From DASQHW01 sp038209365 (GTDB taxonomy: Bacteria; Actinomycetota; Acidimicrobiia; IMCC26256; PALSA-610), in assembly GCA_038209365.1 (NCBI GenBank), contig JBBQXS010000003.1:1-64000 (forward strand): a stretch of 64,000 nt of DNA. The letters run 5' to 3'. Shown here in pieces: positions 33,576 to 43,402 of this stretch (within the stretch, counting starts at the first letter, position 1; each line of letters begins with the position of its first letter). The translations under genes were made by a program, and so were the position numbers. The notes below the pieces were generated by a model. It was not told where the DNA came from. It did not search any database and saw only the letters and a list, made by a program, of their open reading frames with translations.

Positions 33576-36500
33576 GTGTTTCAGGTCGCGGTGCTCGGCC
33601 CGATCGAGGTCCGCCGCGATGGCCAGCTCGTGCGGGTGCCGGGCGGGAAAGCATCGGAACTCTTGGTGCGCCTCACTGTCGAGGCGGGTGAGCTCGTGCG
33701 TACCGATCGGCTCGTCGACGACCTGTGGGCCGCCGCTGCCGTCAATACTCGCCGCAACACGTTGCAGTCGAAGATCGCGAGGCTTCGCCGAGCGCTCGGC
33801 GCTTCGGTGATCACCAGCGGCGATGGCGGCTACACGCTCGCGGTCGAACCGTCCGAGGTCGACGCGCTCGCGGTGCTGCGCCATACGTCACCGCGTCCCG
33901 TTTGCTCGATGCCGGCGACGAGCGCGGCGCCGACGACCTGTGTGCGTCGACACTGCGGATGTATCGCGGGGAGGTACTGCAAGCAGCCGGCGACGGCGAG
34001 TGGGTCACCCCGCACCGGGCTCGCCTCGTCGAGGCACGGATGAAACTCCTCGAGACCCAGTTCTCGGCGCGGTTGCGGCTCGGCGACGCCGGCGACGTGA
34101 TCGGCGAGTTGCAAGCGGTCCTGGCGACGTACCCGTTCCAGGAAAGCCTGTGGGAACTGCTGATCACCGCGCTGTATCGAGCCGGGCGCCAGGCCGATGC
34201 ACTCGCGACATACCAACGCGTCCGGCACGTACTGGGCGAGGAACTCGGCCTCGACCCCGGACCACAGCTCCAGCGGCTCGAGCAACGCATCCTGGTCCAC
34301 GACGCGTCGCTCGGCGTACCCGATCGCACGGCGGGGCTCGATCTCGACGCGGCCGCGGGGAACCTGCCGGCAATGTCGGTCGAGCTGGTCGGGCGCCGGT
34401 CGGAACTGGCCGCGCTGTGCGACCTGGTTGCAGCCACGCGGCTTGTCGAGATCGTCGGACCGGGCGGCATCGGAAAGACGGCCATCGCAATTGCAACCGG
34501 CAGAACGTTGACTGAGTCGAGCGAAGCCGGGCCGGGTGGCGTCTGGTTGGCGCGGCTCGAATCGGCCACGACGGCAGATGAAGTCGTCGACGCGTTGATC
34601 GCGGCACTGAACGTCATCGGTGGCGAGGCCGCACTCTTCGAGCGGCTCAAGAGCAGTACCGCGCTGGTGATTCTCGACAACTGTGAGCACGTGATCGATG
34701 AGGCCGCAGACCTCGCGGCTCGGCTTCTCGATACGGCCCCACGGTTGCGGATCCTGTGTACCAGCCAGGTTCCGCTCGGCGTCGACGGCGAGACCGTGTT
34801 CGAGCTCGCGCCGCTTGCGTTGTCCGATGCGGTTGCGTTGTTCACCCGTCGCGCCAGCGCGCGACGGACGAACCAACTTGTCGGCGCGGCCGACGAAGTG
34901 ATTCAGGAACTCTGTCGTTCGCTCGACGGTCTGCCGTTGGCGATCGAACTGGCCGCGGCGCGCACAAAGACGTTGTCGATCGAGGAGATCACCCGGCGCC
35001 TCGACGACCGCTTCAACGTGTTGAGCGACCCCACCAGCCGTAAACCGGAACGCCGCCGAGCGCTCAGAGCGACGATCGGGTGGAGCTACGAGCTGTTGTT
35101 CCCCGACGACAAGCGTGGCCTGTGGGCGCTTGCCGCGTTCGCGGGTGGCGCTCCCCTGTCGGCGGTTGAGTTCGTCCTCGGAGCTCTCGAGGTGCCGGCA
35201 TCTGCGGCAATCGACGTGATCGGGCGGCTCGCAAGCCGTTCCCTGGTCAGCGTTGACGACGACGACCCGTCGCTGCCCGTGCGATACCGGCTGCTCGACA
35301 GCATCCGGGCTTTCGCGCTCGAAGCAATGTCCGACGAAGGGCTTACCGAGCGCGCCCTCGCCGCGCATGCGAAATGGTTCGCTGGCGCGGCCGCATCATC
35401 CACGCAAGGTGTGCGCAGCAGCGCCCAAGCCGAGCATCTCTCCTTTGCCCGGACCGAGCGCGCCAACATCGACGCGGCATTGGCCTGGAGCGCCGCGAAC
35501 GACCCGCCGCTCGCGGTCGACATTGTCAACGGATTCGGATGGGCATGGATCGTCCTCGGCGACAGTCGTGGCGCGCAACGGATCCTGACGGCACTCGACG
35601 CGGTCGGCGAGATGGCTCCGGACCGAGATCGAGCCGTCGCCCTGCTGCTCGCGTCGTGGATCGAGGCGTCGACCGGCGCCCTCGAACTCGCCCGCGACCA
35701 CATCGCAATGGCCGGCGAGATCGCGGACGCGCTCCACAACGTCGACCTGCAGGCGCGCTGCTGTTACTACCTTGCCTACGTCGTGTCGCATCACGGCGAG
35801 TGGGAACAAGCCTTGGAGCTGACCAGCCGCAGTCGCGCGCTCTACGACGGACTCGATCGGCCCTGGGACCAGGCCGCGAACGCGCTCTTCGCGTCCCGGG
35901 CTGCGATCTCAGCAGGCGACGAGGGACGCAGCCTCGAAGCGCGCGACGACGTCGAGCACTGGCTCGGCATCGTTGAAGACCCGTGGCTTCACGTCCGCCG
36001 CGACGCGATGCTCGGCGAGCTGGCCCGCATCCAGCATCGGTACGACGACGCCGTCCTCTACATCGGTCGTGCCGCCGCGACCTCGCAACAGCTCGGCTTT
36101 CGGCAGACCGAGGCATACCAGGTCTCCAGTCTCGGACGCGCACAGTGCCAGGCCGGCGACTACGAGACCGGGGCTGCAACCCTGGAGCTCGCGATCGAAA
36201 AGGCAGAAGCCACCGGCGACCTGCGCCTGGCCGCGCTCGCGCGCGTGCATCTCGGCCGCGTACTTCGGGCCCTCGGACAACGCACACGAGCGCGCGCCGC
36301 ACTCGACACCGCGGCCGCGTGGCACCGCGACGCCGGCGGTGGAGAACAGGCCGCCCTCGGCGAGTGCCTGCTCGCCGCAATGGACGCCGAAGATGGCGTC
36401 CCCGACACCGAGGGCCGTCTCCGCGCGATCCTCGACGAGGCTCGACGCAACGACGACGCGCACGTCGAAGTCTTCGCGCTCGACGCCCTTGCCCGCATCG

Positions 36501-36631
36501 CGGCCGAAGCAGGCGACGTCGCCACCGCGCAGGACCTCTGTGCGGCAGCGGATCGACGTATGGAGCGCGTGTCTCACTTCATCACCAACCTCGACCGAAC
36601 CGACGCGTACTCGGTGCGGCAGATCGCCTGA
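33576..36631 (+). CDS. AfsR/SARP-type transcriptional regulator with NB-ARC and TPR domains (one frameshift)
   Basis: From GTG 33576 (VFQVAVLGPIEVRRDGQ) the first frame encodes a winged-helix DNA-binding domain to about 33880. A one-base loss near 33880-33886 then moves the reading into the frame VTASRLLDAGDERG, which covers the BTAD domain (ELLITALYRAGRQADALATYQRVR) and runs to 36631. An NB-ARC ATPase follows, with Walker A IVGPGGIGKTAIAIAT, Walker B LVILDNCEHV and LPLAIELAAARTK. The C-terminal half is TPR-like helices. Joined, about 1018 residues. Such proteins activate operons after nucleotide binding. Divergent from the operon starting at 33479, whose control it may influence. Confidence 0.88.
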
Positions 36632-36640
36632 AGTTCACCG

Positions 36641-37624
36641 TCAAACGGTTGCGCCCGGCCCCTCGGTCGCAATGAGGACTTCCGCCGCGGCGTCACCCTT
36701 TTGTCGGCTCCGGTCGCCGCGCTCGTTCAGCACCACGAAGGCGAGCAACCCACCGACGACGATGGCGGTGCCGATCATCTGCCGGTTGTTCAGCGCCTCG
36801 CCCAACAACAGGAACGACCACACGACCGCCAGGGCAGGCTGTACCACTTGAGCGATGCCGATCGTGCCGATCGGGATCGTCTTCTGCGCGTACACGTTCA
36901 AGCCGTGCGCCGCGACCCCGGTGAGAAACGCAAGGATAAGCGTAAACGTCCAGCCTCTGGCGCTCATCCCGAACATGTCTCCATTGGTAACCGCGAGCGG
37001 AAACACCGCGACCGTCGCGATCGGACTGATGGTTGCCATGAACGTTGCGACATCCATCGCTCCGCGAAACTGTCGCGTCGACACGACGTAGGCGGTCCAG
37101 AGCAACATCGCGGTCAGACCGAAGATGTTTCCCTGGAGCGACGCATCACCGTTGGTTGGTGCGCTGAACAACACGATGCCCAGGCCGCCGAACGCAATCA
37201 ACGCGAACACCAGCGCGCGCCTGTTGACGTACTCGGCGAAAAGCTTGGCGCCGATCGGCACGATGAAGAACGGTGCGAGCGAACCGATCAGCGAGGCGTT
37301 GGCGACGCTGTTGTGCGTCGCCCCGGCGAAGAAGATCGCGAGGTTCACACCGAAGAAGACACCCGGTACCAGCGCCTGGCGCACATCTCGCATGGTGACC
37401 CGCCGGCCAGTGCTCCAGAGGAGCAGGTTCCAGATGAGGCTGACGATGATCAGCCTCCAAAACGCGACAAGAACGCCGGGAGATTCAGCGCGCTTCACGA
37501 GGGTCGAGCTGAGCGAGAATACGATGACGACGCCGATCACCGCGAGCGCCCCCAACGTCTTCGCACTGAGTGCGCGAATCCGCGTCGGCGAGACGCCAGT
37601 CGTCACGAGAAGAGTCCCGACCAC
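36641..37624 (-). CDS. EamA/DMT-family transporter
   Basis: 327 residues with ten hydrophobic helices in two EamA halves (LGALAVIGVVIVFSLSSTLVK, VPGVFFGVNLAIFFAGATHNS; then LQGNIFGLTAMLLWTAYVVS, LAVVWSFLLLGEALNNRQMIG). The LLGEALNNRQMIGTAIVVGG end is the family hallmark. Members export amino acids, metabolites or drugs; substrate not readable. Convergent with the AfsR-type regulator, ten bases apart. Confidence 0.92.
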   Translation of the reverse strand: MVGTLLVTTGVSPTRIRALSAKTLGALAVIGVVIVFSLSSTLVKRAESPGVLVAFWRLIIVSLIWNLLLWSTGRRVTMRDVRQALVPGVFFGVNLAIFFAGATHNSVANASLIGSLAPFFIVPIGAKLFAEYVNRRALVFALIAFGGLGIVLFSAPTNGDASLQGNIFGLTAMLLWTAYVVSTRQFRGAMDVATFMATISPIATVAVFPLAVTNGDMFGMSARGWTFTLILAFLTGVAAHGLNVYAQKTIPIGTIGIAQVVQPALAVVWSFLLLGEALNNRQMIGTAIVVGGLLAFVVLNERGDRSRQKGDAAAEVLIATEGPGATV

Positions 37625-37684
37625 CGTCCAACGGTGTATTCCGAGCCATCGCGGTCGACTGCTCGCATCGCTCCGTCACCGCCT

Positions 37685-38980
37685 TCACAAAGGTTCGTAG
37701 GTAGATTCCCTTGCGTCCCTCGACACGTGCGCTCGGATCCAACGCCGGTCGCTGCTCCCGGACGTGAATACCCGTCCGAGTCCGGACGCGGTTGCTGCGA
37801 CACCCCTCGCGACACTCGGAGGCGCGCCGTCGAGGAGGTCATTCCACATGATTGCCCAACCCCCGGCGAGCGCGTGTCCTACACCGGGAGCGGTCAGTGC
37901 GCGGGCAAGCGCGGCGACCAGCCGCGGTCGGGCGAGTAGCGCGCGATGGGCTGACGCGGTCGTCGACAGGTACGGTCCGTACGTGCGCGTGATGTGCGCG
38001 CAGTAGCGGGCCGATGCGCCGTCGATGCCTCCCAAGATCGCGTCGGCCGCGGCCCGACCGCTCTCCATCGCTTGCGCGATGCCTTCGCCTTGCAGTGGAT
38101 TCACCAGGCCGGCGGCGTCGCCGACCAACAGCACGCGATCGCGCGCGGGCGTCGTCCCGACGAGCCCGATCTTGAGCCACGCGCCCAGCGGCCGCCGCGG
38201 TGGAGATGAAGGATCGTGAGGACCGAGGACGCCGACGCGTGACGCGTGCGCGATGAACGCGTCGAGGTCGCGCGCCGCACGCCGCCCTGCACTTCGATCG
38301 GCGAGGACACCGACGCCGAGGCCGAGATTCGCACGTCCGTTGCCCGCGGGAAACACCCACCCGTACCCGGGGAACGCGGCACCCCGGTTTGGTGTCCACA
38401 ACATGATGTGCGGAAGATCCACGGCCTGGTCTTGATACGAGCGAACCGCGAATCCCCAGAGCACCCGGCTCGGATCTACGAGTTGCGCGACTTCGCCCAC
38501 GCGGCTCGTCGCGCCATCAGCACCGATGACCGCGTCGGCGCGGAGACGCGTCGCGGATGACAACACGAACCCCCCGAGCCGGCCATCATCGTCGATGGGC
38601 ACATCGGCGCGGCCCGCGAAAAACTCCGCGCCCGCTGCAATCGCGGCACAGCGCAGCGCGGCGTCGAATTGCGATCGGGGCATGACGATCCCGTAGCCGG
38701 GATAGGTACGCCCCGCAACCGCCGGAAGTCGCACCCGGTTCCCGGTCGGCCCGACGACGAGCATGTCGGTCACTCGCGTCGCTTCGTGAACGTCGAGGCG
38801 GAGTTCGCGGAGGAGCTGCACGCCCCGTGGTCCGATGAGGTCACCGCAGGCCTTGTCACGGGGAAACTCGGCCTTGTCGACCAACGCCACCCGCGCGCCT
38901 CCCCTCGCCAGCACCAGGGCGGCGATGCTGCCCGCCGGACCGGAGCCCACGACGAGCACGTCGAATCGCTTGTCGCTCAT
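37685..38980 (-). CDS. Geranylgeranyl reductase-family FAD oxidoreductase
   Basis: 431 residues: FAD-binding VVGSGPAGSIAALVLARGG at 10-28, the AEFPRDKACGD motif characteristic of GGR-family enzymes, and the second FAD motif DRVLLVGDAAGLVNPLQGEG. Family members saturate isoprenoid chains of lipids or menaquinone (for example MenJ). The gene is head-to-head with a UbiE-like methyltransferase (53 bases between), and the next gene is UbiA-like, so action on a menaquinone or polyprenyl side chain is plausible but inferred. Confidence 0.92.
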   Translation of the reverse strand: MSDKRFDVLVVGSGPAGSIAALVLARGGARVALVDKAEFPRDKACGDLIGPRGVQLLRELRLDVHEATRVTDMLVVGPTGNRVRLPAVAGRTYPGYGIVMPRSQFDAALRCAAIAAGAEFFAGRADVPIDDDGRLGGFVLSSATRLRADAVIGADGATSRVGEVAQLVDPSRVLWGFAVRSYQDQAVDLPHIMLWTPNRGAAFPGYGWVFPAGNGRANLGLGVGVLADRSAGRRAARDLDAFIAHASRVGVLGPHDPSSPPRRPLGAWLKIGLVGTTPARDRVLLVGDAAGLVNPLQGEGIAQAMESGRAAADAILGGIDGASARYCAHITRTYGPYLSTTASAHRALLARPRLVAALARALTAPGVGHALAGGWAIMWNDLLDGAPPSVARGVAATASGLGRVFTSGSSDRRWIRAHVSRDARESTYEPL

Positions 38981-39033
38981 CGCATTTTTCTCATGCGACC
39001 CCGAACTGTACGGTCACGCATCGAGGAGGACCT

Positions 39034-39777
39034 GTGTCGAGAACGGTTGTCGATCCGAACCGCTTCGCCCAGGACCTGTTCCAGCCGCTGCCGCGTCGCT
39101 ACGACCTCCTCGAAGCGCTGCTCTCGCTCGGACAGAACGGCCGCTGGAGGCGCGAGATGATCGCGCACGTCGACGGGGGCGAGGACACGGGCCGGCCGAA
39201 CGCCATTCTCGACGTTGCGACCGGAACCGCCGGCGTCGCGATCGACCTCGCGCACACCGACGGCGTCCAGATCACCGGTATCGACATCACCGAGGCGATG
39301 CTGCGCCAGGGGCAGGCCCGGATTGCACGCGCCGGTGCCACGGACCGCATCCGCCTCGTCGCCGGGCGAGCCGAACTCCTGCCCTTCCCGGACCGTTCCT
39401 TCGACGCGGTCACGTTCACGTACCTGCTGCGCTATGTCGCCGACCCCGCCGCAACACTCCGGGAACTCGCGCGCGTCCTGAAGCCCGGCGGCATGATCGC
39501 GAGCCTCGAGTTCGCGGTTCCCTCGCACCGGTTCTGGCGCTTCTGGTGGTGGCTGTACACGCGCGCCGGGTTGCCGGTCGCGGGCTACGTCACCGGCGGT
39601 CGTGCGTGGAGCCGCGTCGGTCGCTTCCTCGGACCCAATGTCTCCGCGCACTACGACCGCTACCCCATCGCCTGGACGATTCGAGCATGGGAGACGGCCG
39701 GTCTGGTGAACGTCGGCATTCGATCGATGAGCCTGGGCGGCGGGCTCGTGATGTGGGCGCAGAAGCCGGATGGCTGA
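39034..39777 (+). CDS. UbiE/MenG-like SAM-dependent methyltransferase
   Basis: 247 residues from GTG 39034. QDLFQPLPRRYDLLEALLSLGQNGRWR resembles the N-terminal FDxIAxxYDxxN region of UbiE. Motif I is LDVATGTAGVAIDLA, followed by GIDITEAML, FPDRSFDAVTFTYLLRYVAD and LKPGGMIASLEF. MenG methylates demethylmenaquinone in the last step of menaquinone synthesis. The end differs from classic MenG, so another prenylated or polyketide substrate is possible. Overlaps the next gene by eight bases. Confidence 0.88.
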   Translation: MSRTVVDPNRFAQDLFQPLPRRYDLLEALLSLGQNGRWRREMIAHVDGGEDTGRPNAILDVATGTAGVAIDLAHTDGVQITGIDITEAMLRQGQARIARAGATDRIRLVAGRAELLPFPDRSFDAVTFTYLLRYVADPAATLRELARVLKPGGMIASLEFAVPSHRFWRFWWWLYTRAGLPVAGYVTGGRAWSRVGRFLGPNVSAHYDRYPIAWTIRAWETAGLVNVGIRSMSLGGGLVMWAQKPDG

Positions 39778-40501
39778 CGTGTCCCGACCCGCGTTCTACG
39801 CGGCGCGACCCGGCGGTTGGCGCGACTGGTGGACGGTCCTCCACCCGCCGTATACCGCGTGGCATCTCTCCTACGTCGTGATCGGCGCCACCCTGGCGCC
39901 GCGCACCGACGGCGGCCGGCTGCTCGCGACACTGGTCGCGTTCTTCTTTGCCGTCGGTGTCGCGGCGCATGCCCTCGACGAACTGCACGGCCGCCCGCTG
40001 CGTACCGGCATTCCGTCGGTGTGGCTCGTCGCGCTCGGCGCAGGCGGGTTGGCGATCGCCTGCACGCTCGGTCTTGCCGGAGTAGCCACGGTCGGGCCCG
40101 GGCTGCTCGTGTTCATCGCGGTCGGTCCCGTGCTCGTGCTGGGATACAACCTCGAACTGTTCCGAGGCTGGATCCATACCGATCTCGGATTCGCGGCTGC
40201 GTGGGGGATGTTTCCCGTCCTCGTCGGCTATTTCGTTCAGGCCGAGCGTCTCGATCTCACCGCGGCGCTCGCCGGTGCCGCCGCGTTGGGCTTCTCGCTC
40301 GCGCAACGAGCCTTGAGCACGCCGGCGCGTACCGTGCGCCGCCGAGTCGCGCGCGTCGAAGGTCACATGACGATGCACGACGGAAGCGTGTACGCGCTCA
40401 CTGAGCGGGCACTGCTGCAGCCGCTGGAACATGCCCTCCGCGCGCTCTCATGGGCGATCGTCGCCCTGGCGTGCGCGTTGGCCGCGAGTCGCGTCTTCTA
40501 G
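39770..40501 (+). CDS. Integral membrane protein, possibly UbiA-like
   Basis: 243 residues with about seven hydrophobic helices. Between helices 2 and 3 the segment AHALDELHGRPLRTGIPS recalls the first Asp-rich loop of UbiA prenyltransferases (NxxxDxxxDxxxRPL) in degenerate form, and NLELFRGWIHTDLGFAAAW could be a second loop. The classic second Asp motif is not complete. Eight-base overlap with the UbiE-like gene implies coupled translation and a shared pathway. The 3' end overlaps the convergent SRPBCC gene by four bases (CTAG). Confidence 0.75.
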   Translation: MADVSRPAFYAARPGGWRDWWTVLHPPYTAWHLSYVVIGATLAPRTDGGRLLATLVAFFFAVGVAAHALDELHGRPLRTGIPSVWLVALGAGGLAIACTLGLAGVATVGPGLLVFIAVGPVLVLGYNLELFRGWIHTDLGFAAAWGMFPVLVGYFVQAERLDLTAALAGAAALGFSLAQRALSTPARTVRRRVARVEGHMTMHDGSVYALTERALLQPLEHALRALSWAIVALACALAASRVF

Positions 40502-40977
40502 CGGGCGTCCCCGTTGGCAAGTTGACGGCGAAACCCGTCGACGGTGGCGACGACGACCCGATCGTGGCCCCACCGAAGCACCGGCTTGGCAAGCTTGGCG
40601 GCGACCCTCATCGGCCGTTGCATCATCTCGATCGTCCACACCGCGTGGGCGTGGGTCTCGCGTTCGTCGCCGTCGAAGTTGATGTTCGCCTCGCCCTCCA
40701 GATCGCCGCGCACGAGCGCGCTGAGACTCCGGGGAGGCACGCACTCCCCGAGCACCACTTCGAGCCGCATGCGGTACGGCAACGGCGGCGCGACGATCCC
40801 GCGCAACACCGTGCCGGACTGGAGGCCGCTTCCTTCGACCGAGAACTCTCGCAGCCAGCTCCACCACGACGAGTAGCAGTCGAGCCGCGCCATCGTCGCC
40901 CAAACGTCGGCCGCCGGCGCCGGAAATGTGAACGTACCGTCGTATTCGATGACGTACACGGAGCTCGGCACAGCCAT
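40498..40977 (-). CDS. SRPBCC-family protein (polyketide cyclase/START-like)
   Basis: 159 residues from ATG 40977. The N-terminal strand and loop FTFPAPAADVWATMARLDCYSSWWSWLREF is the START/SRPBCC signature, followed by a beta-helix grip fold pattern ending in a long C-terminal helix. Such proteins bind hydrophobic ligands or cyclise polyketides. Ligand unknown. Convergent with the UbiA-like gene, which may place it near that lipid pathway. Confidence 0.85.
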   Translation of the reverse strand: MAVPSSVYVIEYDGTFTFPAPAADVWATMARLDCYSSWWSWLREFSVEGSGLQSGTVLRGIVAPPLPYRMRLEVVLGECVPPRSLSALVRGDLEGEANINFDGDERETHAHAVWTIEMMQRPMRVAAKLAKPVLRWGHDRVVVATVDGFRRQLANGDAR

Positions 40978-41038
40978 CACGCTACGCAAAAGCGGTACGA
41001 AAGCGACGAGGTCGTGGCCGTAGAACGGCGGTGCGCGC

Positions 41039-42641
41039 TCACTCGGCGAATGGCAGTTCGATCTTCACTCTCGTGCCGGTACCCAGTGGGCTGTGGAGCA
41101 AGATGCGGCCGCCGAGCGTTTCGACGCGATCTTTCAGACCAACGAGGCCCGATCCGTGGGAAAGATCGGCGCCCCCGCGCCCGTCGTCGCGAACGCAGAT
41201 GCGCACGACGTCGCCGTCGATGACTACCTCGACGTCGATGCTGTCGGCGTCGGCATGCTTCGCGGCGTTCGTGAGCGCCTCGGCCACGACGTAGTAAGCC
41301 GCGAGCTCGATCTGTTCGGGGAGGCGCACGTCGAGACAAACGTCGAGGTGCACCGCCACGGTAGAGCGGCGGGCCAAACCGGTGAGCGCGGGGACGAGTC
41401 CGCCCGTGGCGAGCGCGACCGGGTGAATGCCGCGCGCGATCTCACGTAGTTCGTCGTGCGCGGCGGAGAGGCCCTCCGCCAACCGTTCGAGTTCGACCGC
41501 GAGGTCGCCGGCGTCCGGCGGAAGGGCTGCCTGCGCGGCGCGCAACTGCAGTGTCAGGGTCACCAGCCGCTGCTGGGCACCGTCATGCAGATCGCGCTGG
41601 ATGCGGTGGCGCGCGGTATCGGCGGCCGCAACGATTCGTGCCCGCGAAGCCGTGAGTGCAGCCTGGGCCTCGGCCTGCGCGATCGCCGCCGCGACCAGCT
41701 CGGTGAACCCGGCGAGCCAGGACTCCGTGTCGACGGGCAGCGATTCCTCACGGAGGGAGGCGACGCCGATGATGCCCCACAGTCGACCCTCGATATGGAC
41801 GCGCACCGACCGTCGCGCGTACCCCCCATTGCTTCGCGATGTTGGCGTCGACTCCGTCGCGCTCACCGTAATCCTCGATGCGCGCCGGCCGGTCCGTCGC
41901 GAACACCAGCGCGTGCACGCCCCCGTGCTCCCTCGCCATTCGGGTGCCGGGAGGCAGCGGTTCGGGCCCGGCGCTCGCGACCCACGTACCGACGACCGTC
42001 GCCGTGCCGTGTTCGTCGTACCGGCTCATCACCGCGAAGTCGGCATCGAGGAGCCGCCCGGCCTCGGCGGCGACCGCGGCAAACACTTCCTCCGGTGGCG
42101 CCGCCCCGGCCACGAGCATCGCGACCCGGCGGAGGACGGCCTGTTCGTCGGCGAGCCGGGAACGTATCGTCCGCTCGCGTATGAGAAGACGAGCGTGTCC
42201 GAGGGCCACGCCGGTCTGATGCGCGAGCGCGCCGATGAGCGATCGCTCGTGCTCGGGCGGCTGCTCCGGCGCGCCGACGACCAGGTACCCAGACGCGCCG
42301 CCGCGCCTCGCAAGTGGGAACGCCCATGCCCATCCCGCATCCCGGAGCCGAACCGCTCCACCGGCGGGACCGAGCGTCGCGAGCTCCGCCTCGAGACCGG
42401 CGCGCGGGCCGACGCGTCCGCGCAAGAAGTCAACTGATCTCCATGCGCCATCGAGCCAGACGGCCTCCGCGCGGCAGTGATGACTGAGCGACGGAAGCGC
42501 GGACACGGCGAGATCGAGGATCGCGTCGTCGTCGCTGGTGTCCGTCATCACCATCGACAGCACGTGCAGCGCCGTCAGCGACGAGAGCAGATCCCGGACA
42601 GTGATATCGCTGCTCCCCACGCGAGGGACGCTCGCGTTCAT
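41039..42641 (-). CDS. GAF-domain sensor histidine kinase (frame-disrupted)
   Basis: ATG 42641 overlaps the MEDS stop (ATGA). The first frame carries two GAF-like domains (about residues 35-155 and 175-290) to DANIAKQWGVRATVGA. Near 41806-41812 the reading shifts into a frame that starts VHIEGRLWGIIGVAS and runs to 41039. That part has the HisKA_3 box RIQRDLHDGAQQRLV, the N box EALTNAAKHA and the G box DDGRGGADLSHGSGLVGLKDR (read in parts). A two-base loss restoring VGAP-VHIEG fits the family better than a one-base gain. Joined length is about 535 residues. No response regulator lies beside it. Confidence 0.85.
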
Positions 42642-43244
42642 GCCCGGCTGGCGAGGAACTCGTCCGGCTCGAGATAGTGGAGGTTCTCCAGGACGGTGCC
42701 GCCCATCAGCACTTTGGGGTGCGTCTTCAGGATGTCGACCAGGATCTGTCCGCCGAAGTGGTCAAGGTCGTAGAGGCACAGGATCACCTGAGGGTAGCGA
42801 GGCAGGAAACGATTGAGCTCGGCCTCGTACGTCAGGAAGTCATACAGACCTGGCAGCTCTTTCAACGTCCACGTCGTCTCGCCGGTCGACCGGACAAACG
42901 GAAAACCGTCCTCGTTCAGCGCCGCGCCGACCGAATCGTCCCAGAAGTCGAGCATCTCCTGGGTCGAGAACGTGCCGCGCCGGAGGTACGTCTCCTTCGA
43001 CGAGCGGATGTCGAGCTGATCGCGCGCGGCGCCCGCAGCGAGGCTTGCGTCGCCGCCGAGGGCGGTGCGCACCCCGTCGCTCGTCATCAATGATGCACAT
43101 GCACTTGTTTCCCGCCCGCAGCCCTTCGCGGAGGAACGGGACCATGATCTCATCCCGCTCGGAAACGCCCCGGAAGAACGCGCAGATGTGGGATCCCGGC
43201 GGTATGGAGAGCCCGTTGAGGCCAAGGGCTACGGAGTCCGTCAT
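42638..43244 (-). CDS. MEDS-domain sensory protein (frame-disrupted)
   Basis: From ATG 43244 the first frame reads HICAFFRGVSERDEIMVPFL...CMCIIDDE, the start of a MEDS (DcmR-type) sensory domain. Near 43078-43090 the frame changes to DGVRTALGGDASLAAGA, and it continues through LDFWDDSVGAALNEDGFPFV and the helical end LYDLDHFGGQILVDILKTHP to 42638. Joined length is about 201 residues. MEDS domains sense small hydrocarbon or halogenated ligands in methylotroph and methanogen regulators. The stop overlaps the histidine kinase start, so it may act as that kinase's input partner. Confidence 0.82.
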
Positions 43245-43286
43245 GTGACGCCTCCCTCTTATGAGAAACTACCGTGCTCGAGTGGC

Positions 43287-43376
43287 TTACAACAACTGTT
43301 CAACGGTGATCGGCAACGATCTGATGCCGTCCAGCCGGCGGCGTGGTACACGGCGTGGGCGATGCCGAAGGGCCTT
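43287..43376 (-). pseudogene. C-terminal remnant of an aldehyde oxidase/XdhA large subunit
   Basis: Upstream of the sulfotransferase start the reverse strand reads FGIAHAVYHAAG and, in another frame, LDGIRSLPITVEQLL followed by TAA at 43287. Together this resembles the C-terminus of Mo-hydroxylase large subunits; paoC in this window ends AIANAVHHATGIRVRDLPIT. About 30 residues survive with a frame change between. The rest of the gene is gone, so this is a relic of a second such enzyme. Confidence 0.65.
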
Positions 43377-43402
43377 GATGCGGTTTGCGCCAAGCTTGCG
43401 GC

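Noticed and set aside
33830..35368. Long minus-strand open frame over the AfsR-type regulator
   Set aside because: Shadow of the conserved plus-strand gene, with no family motif and skewed composition.
36701..37939. Long plus-strand frame opposite the DMT transporter
   Set aside because: Highly charged low-complexity reading antisense to a clear ten-helix transporter.
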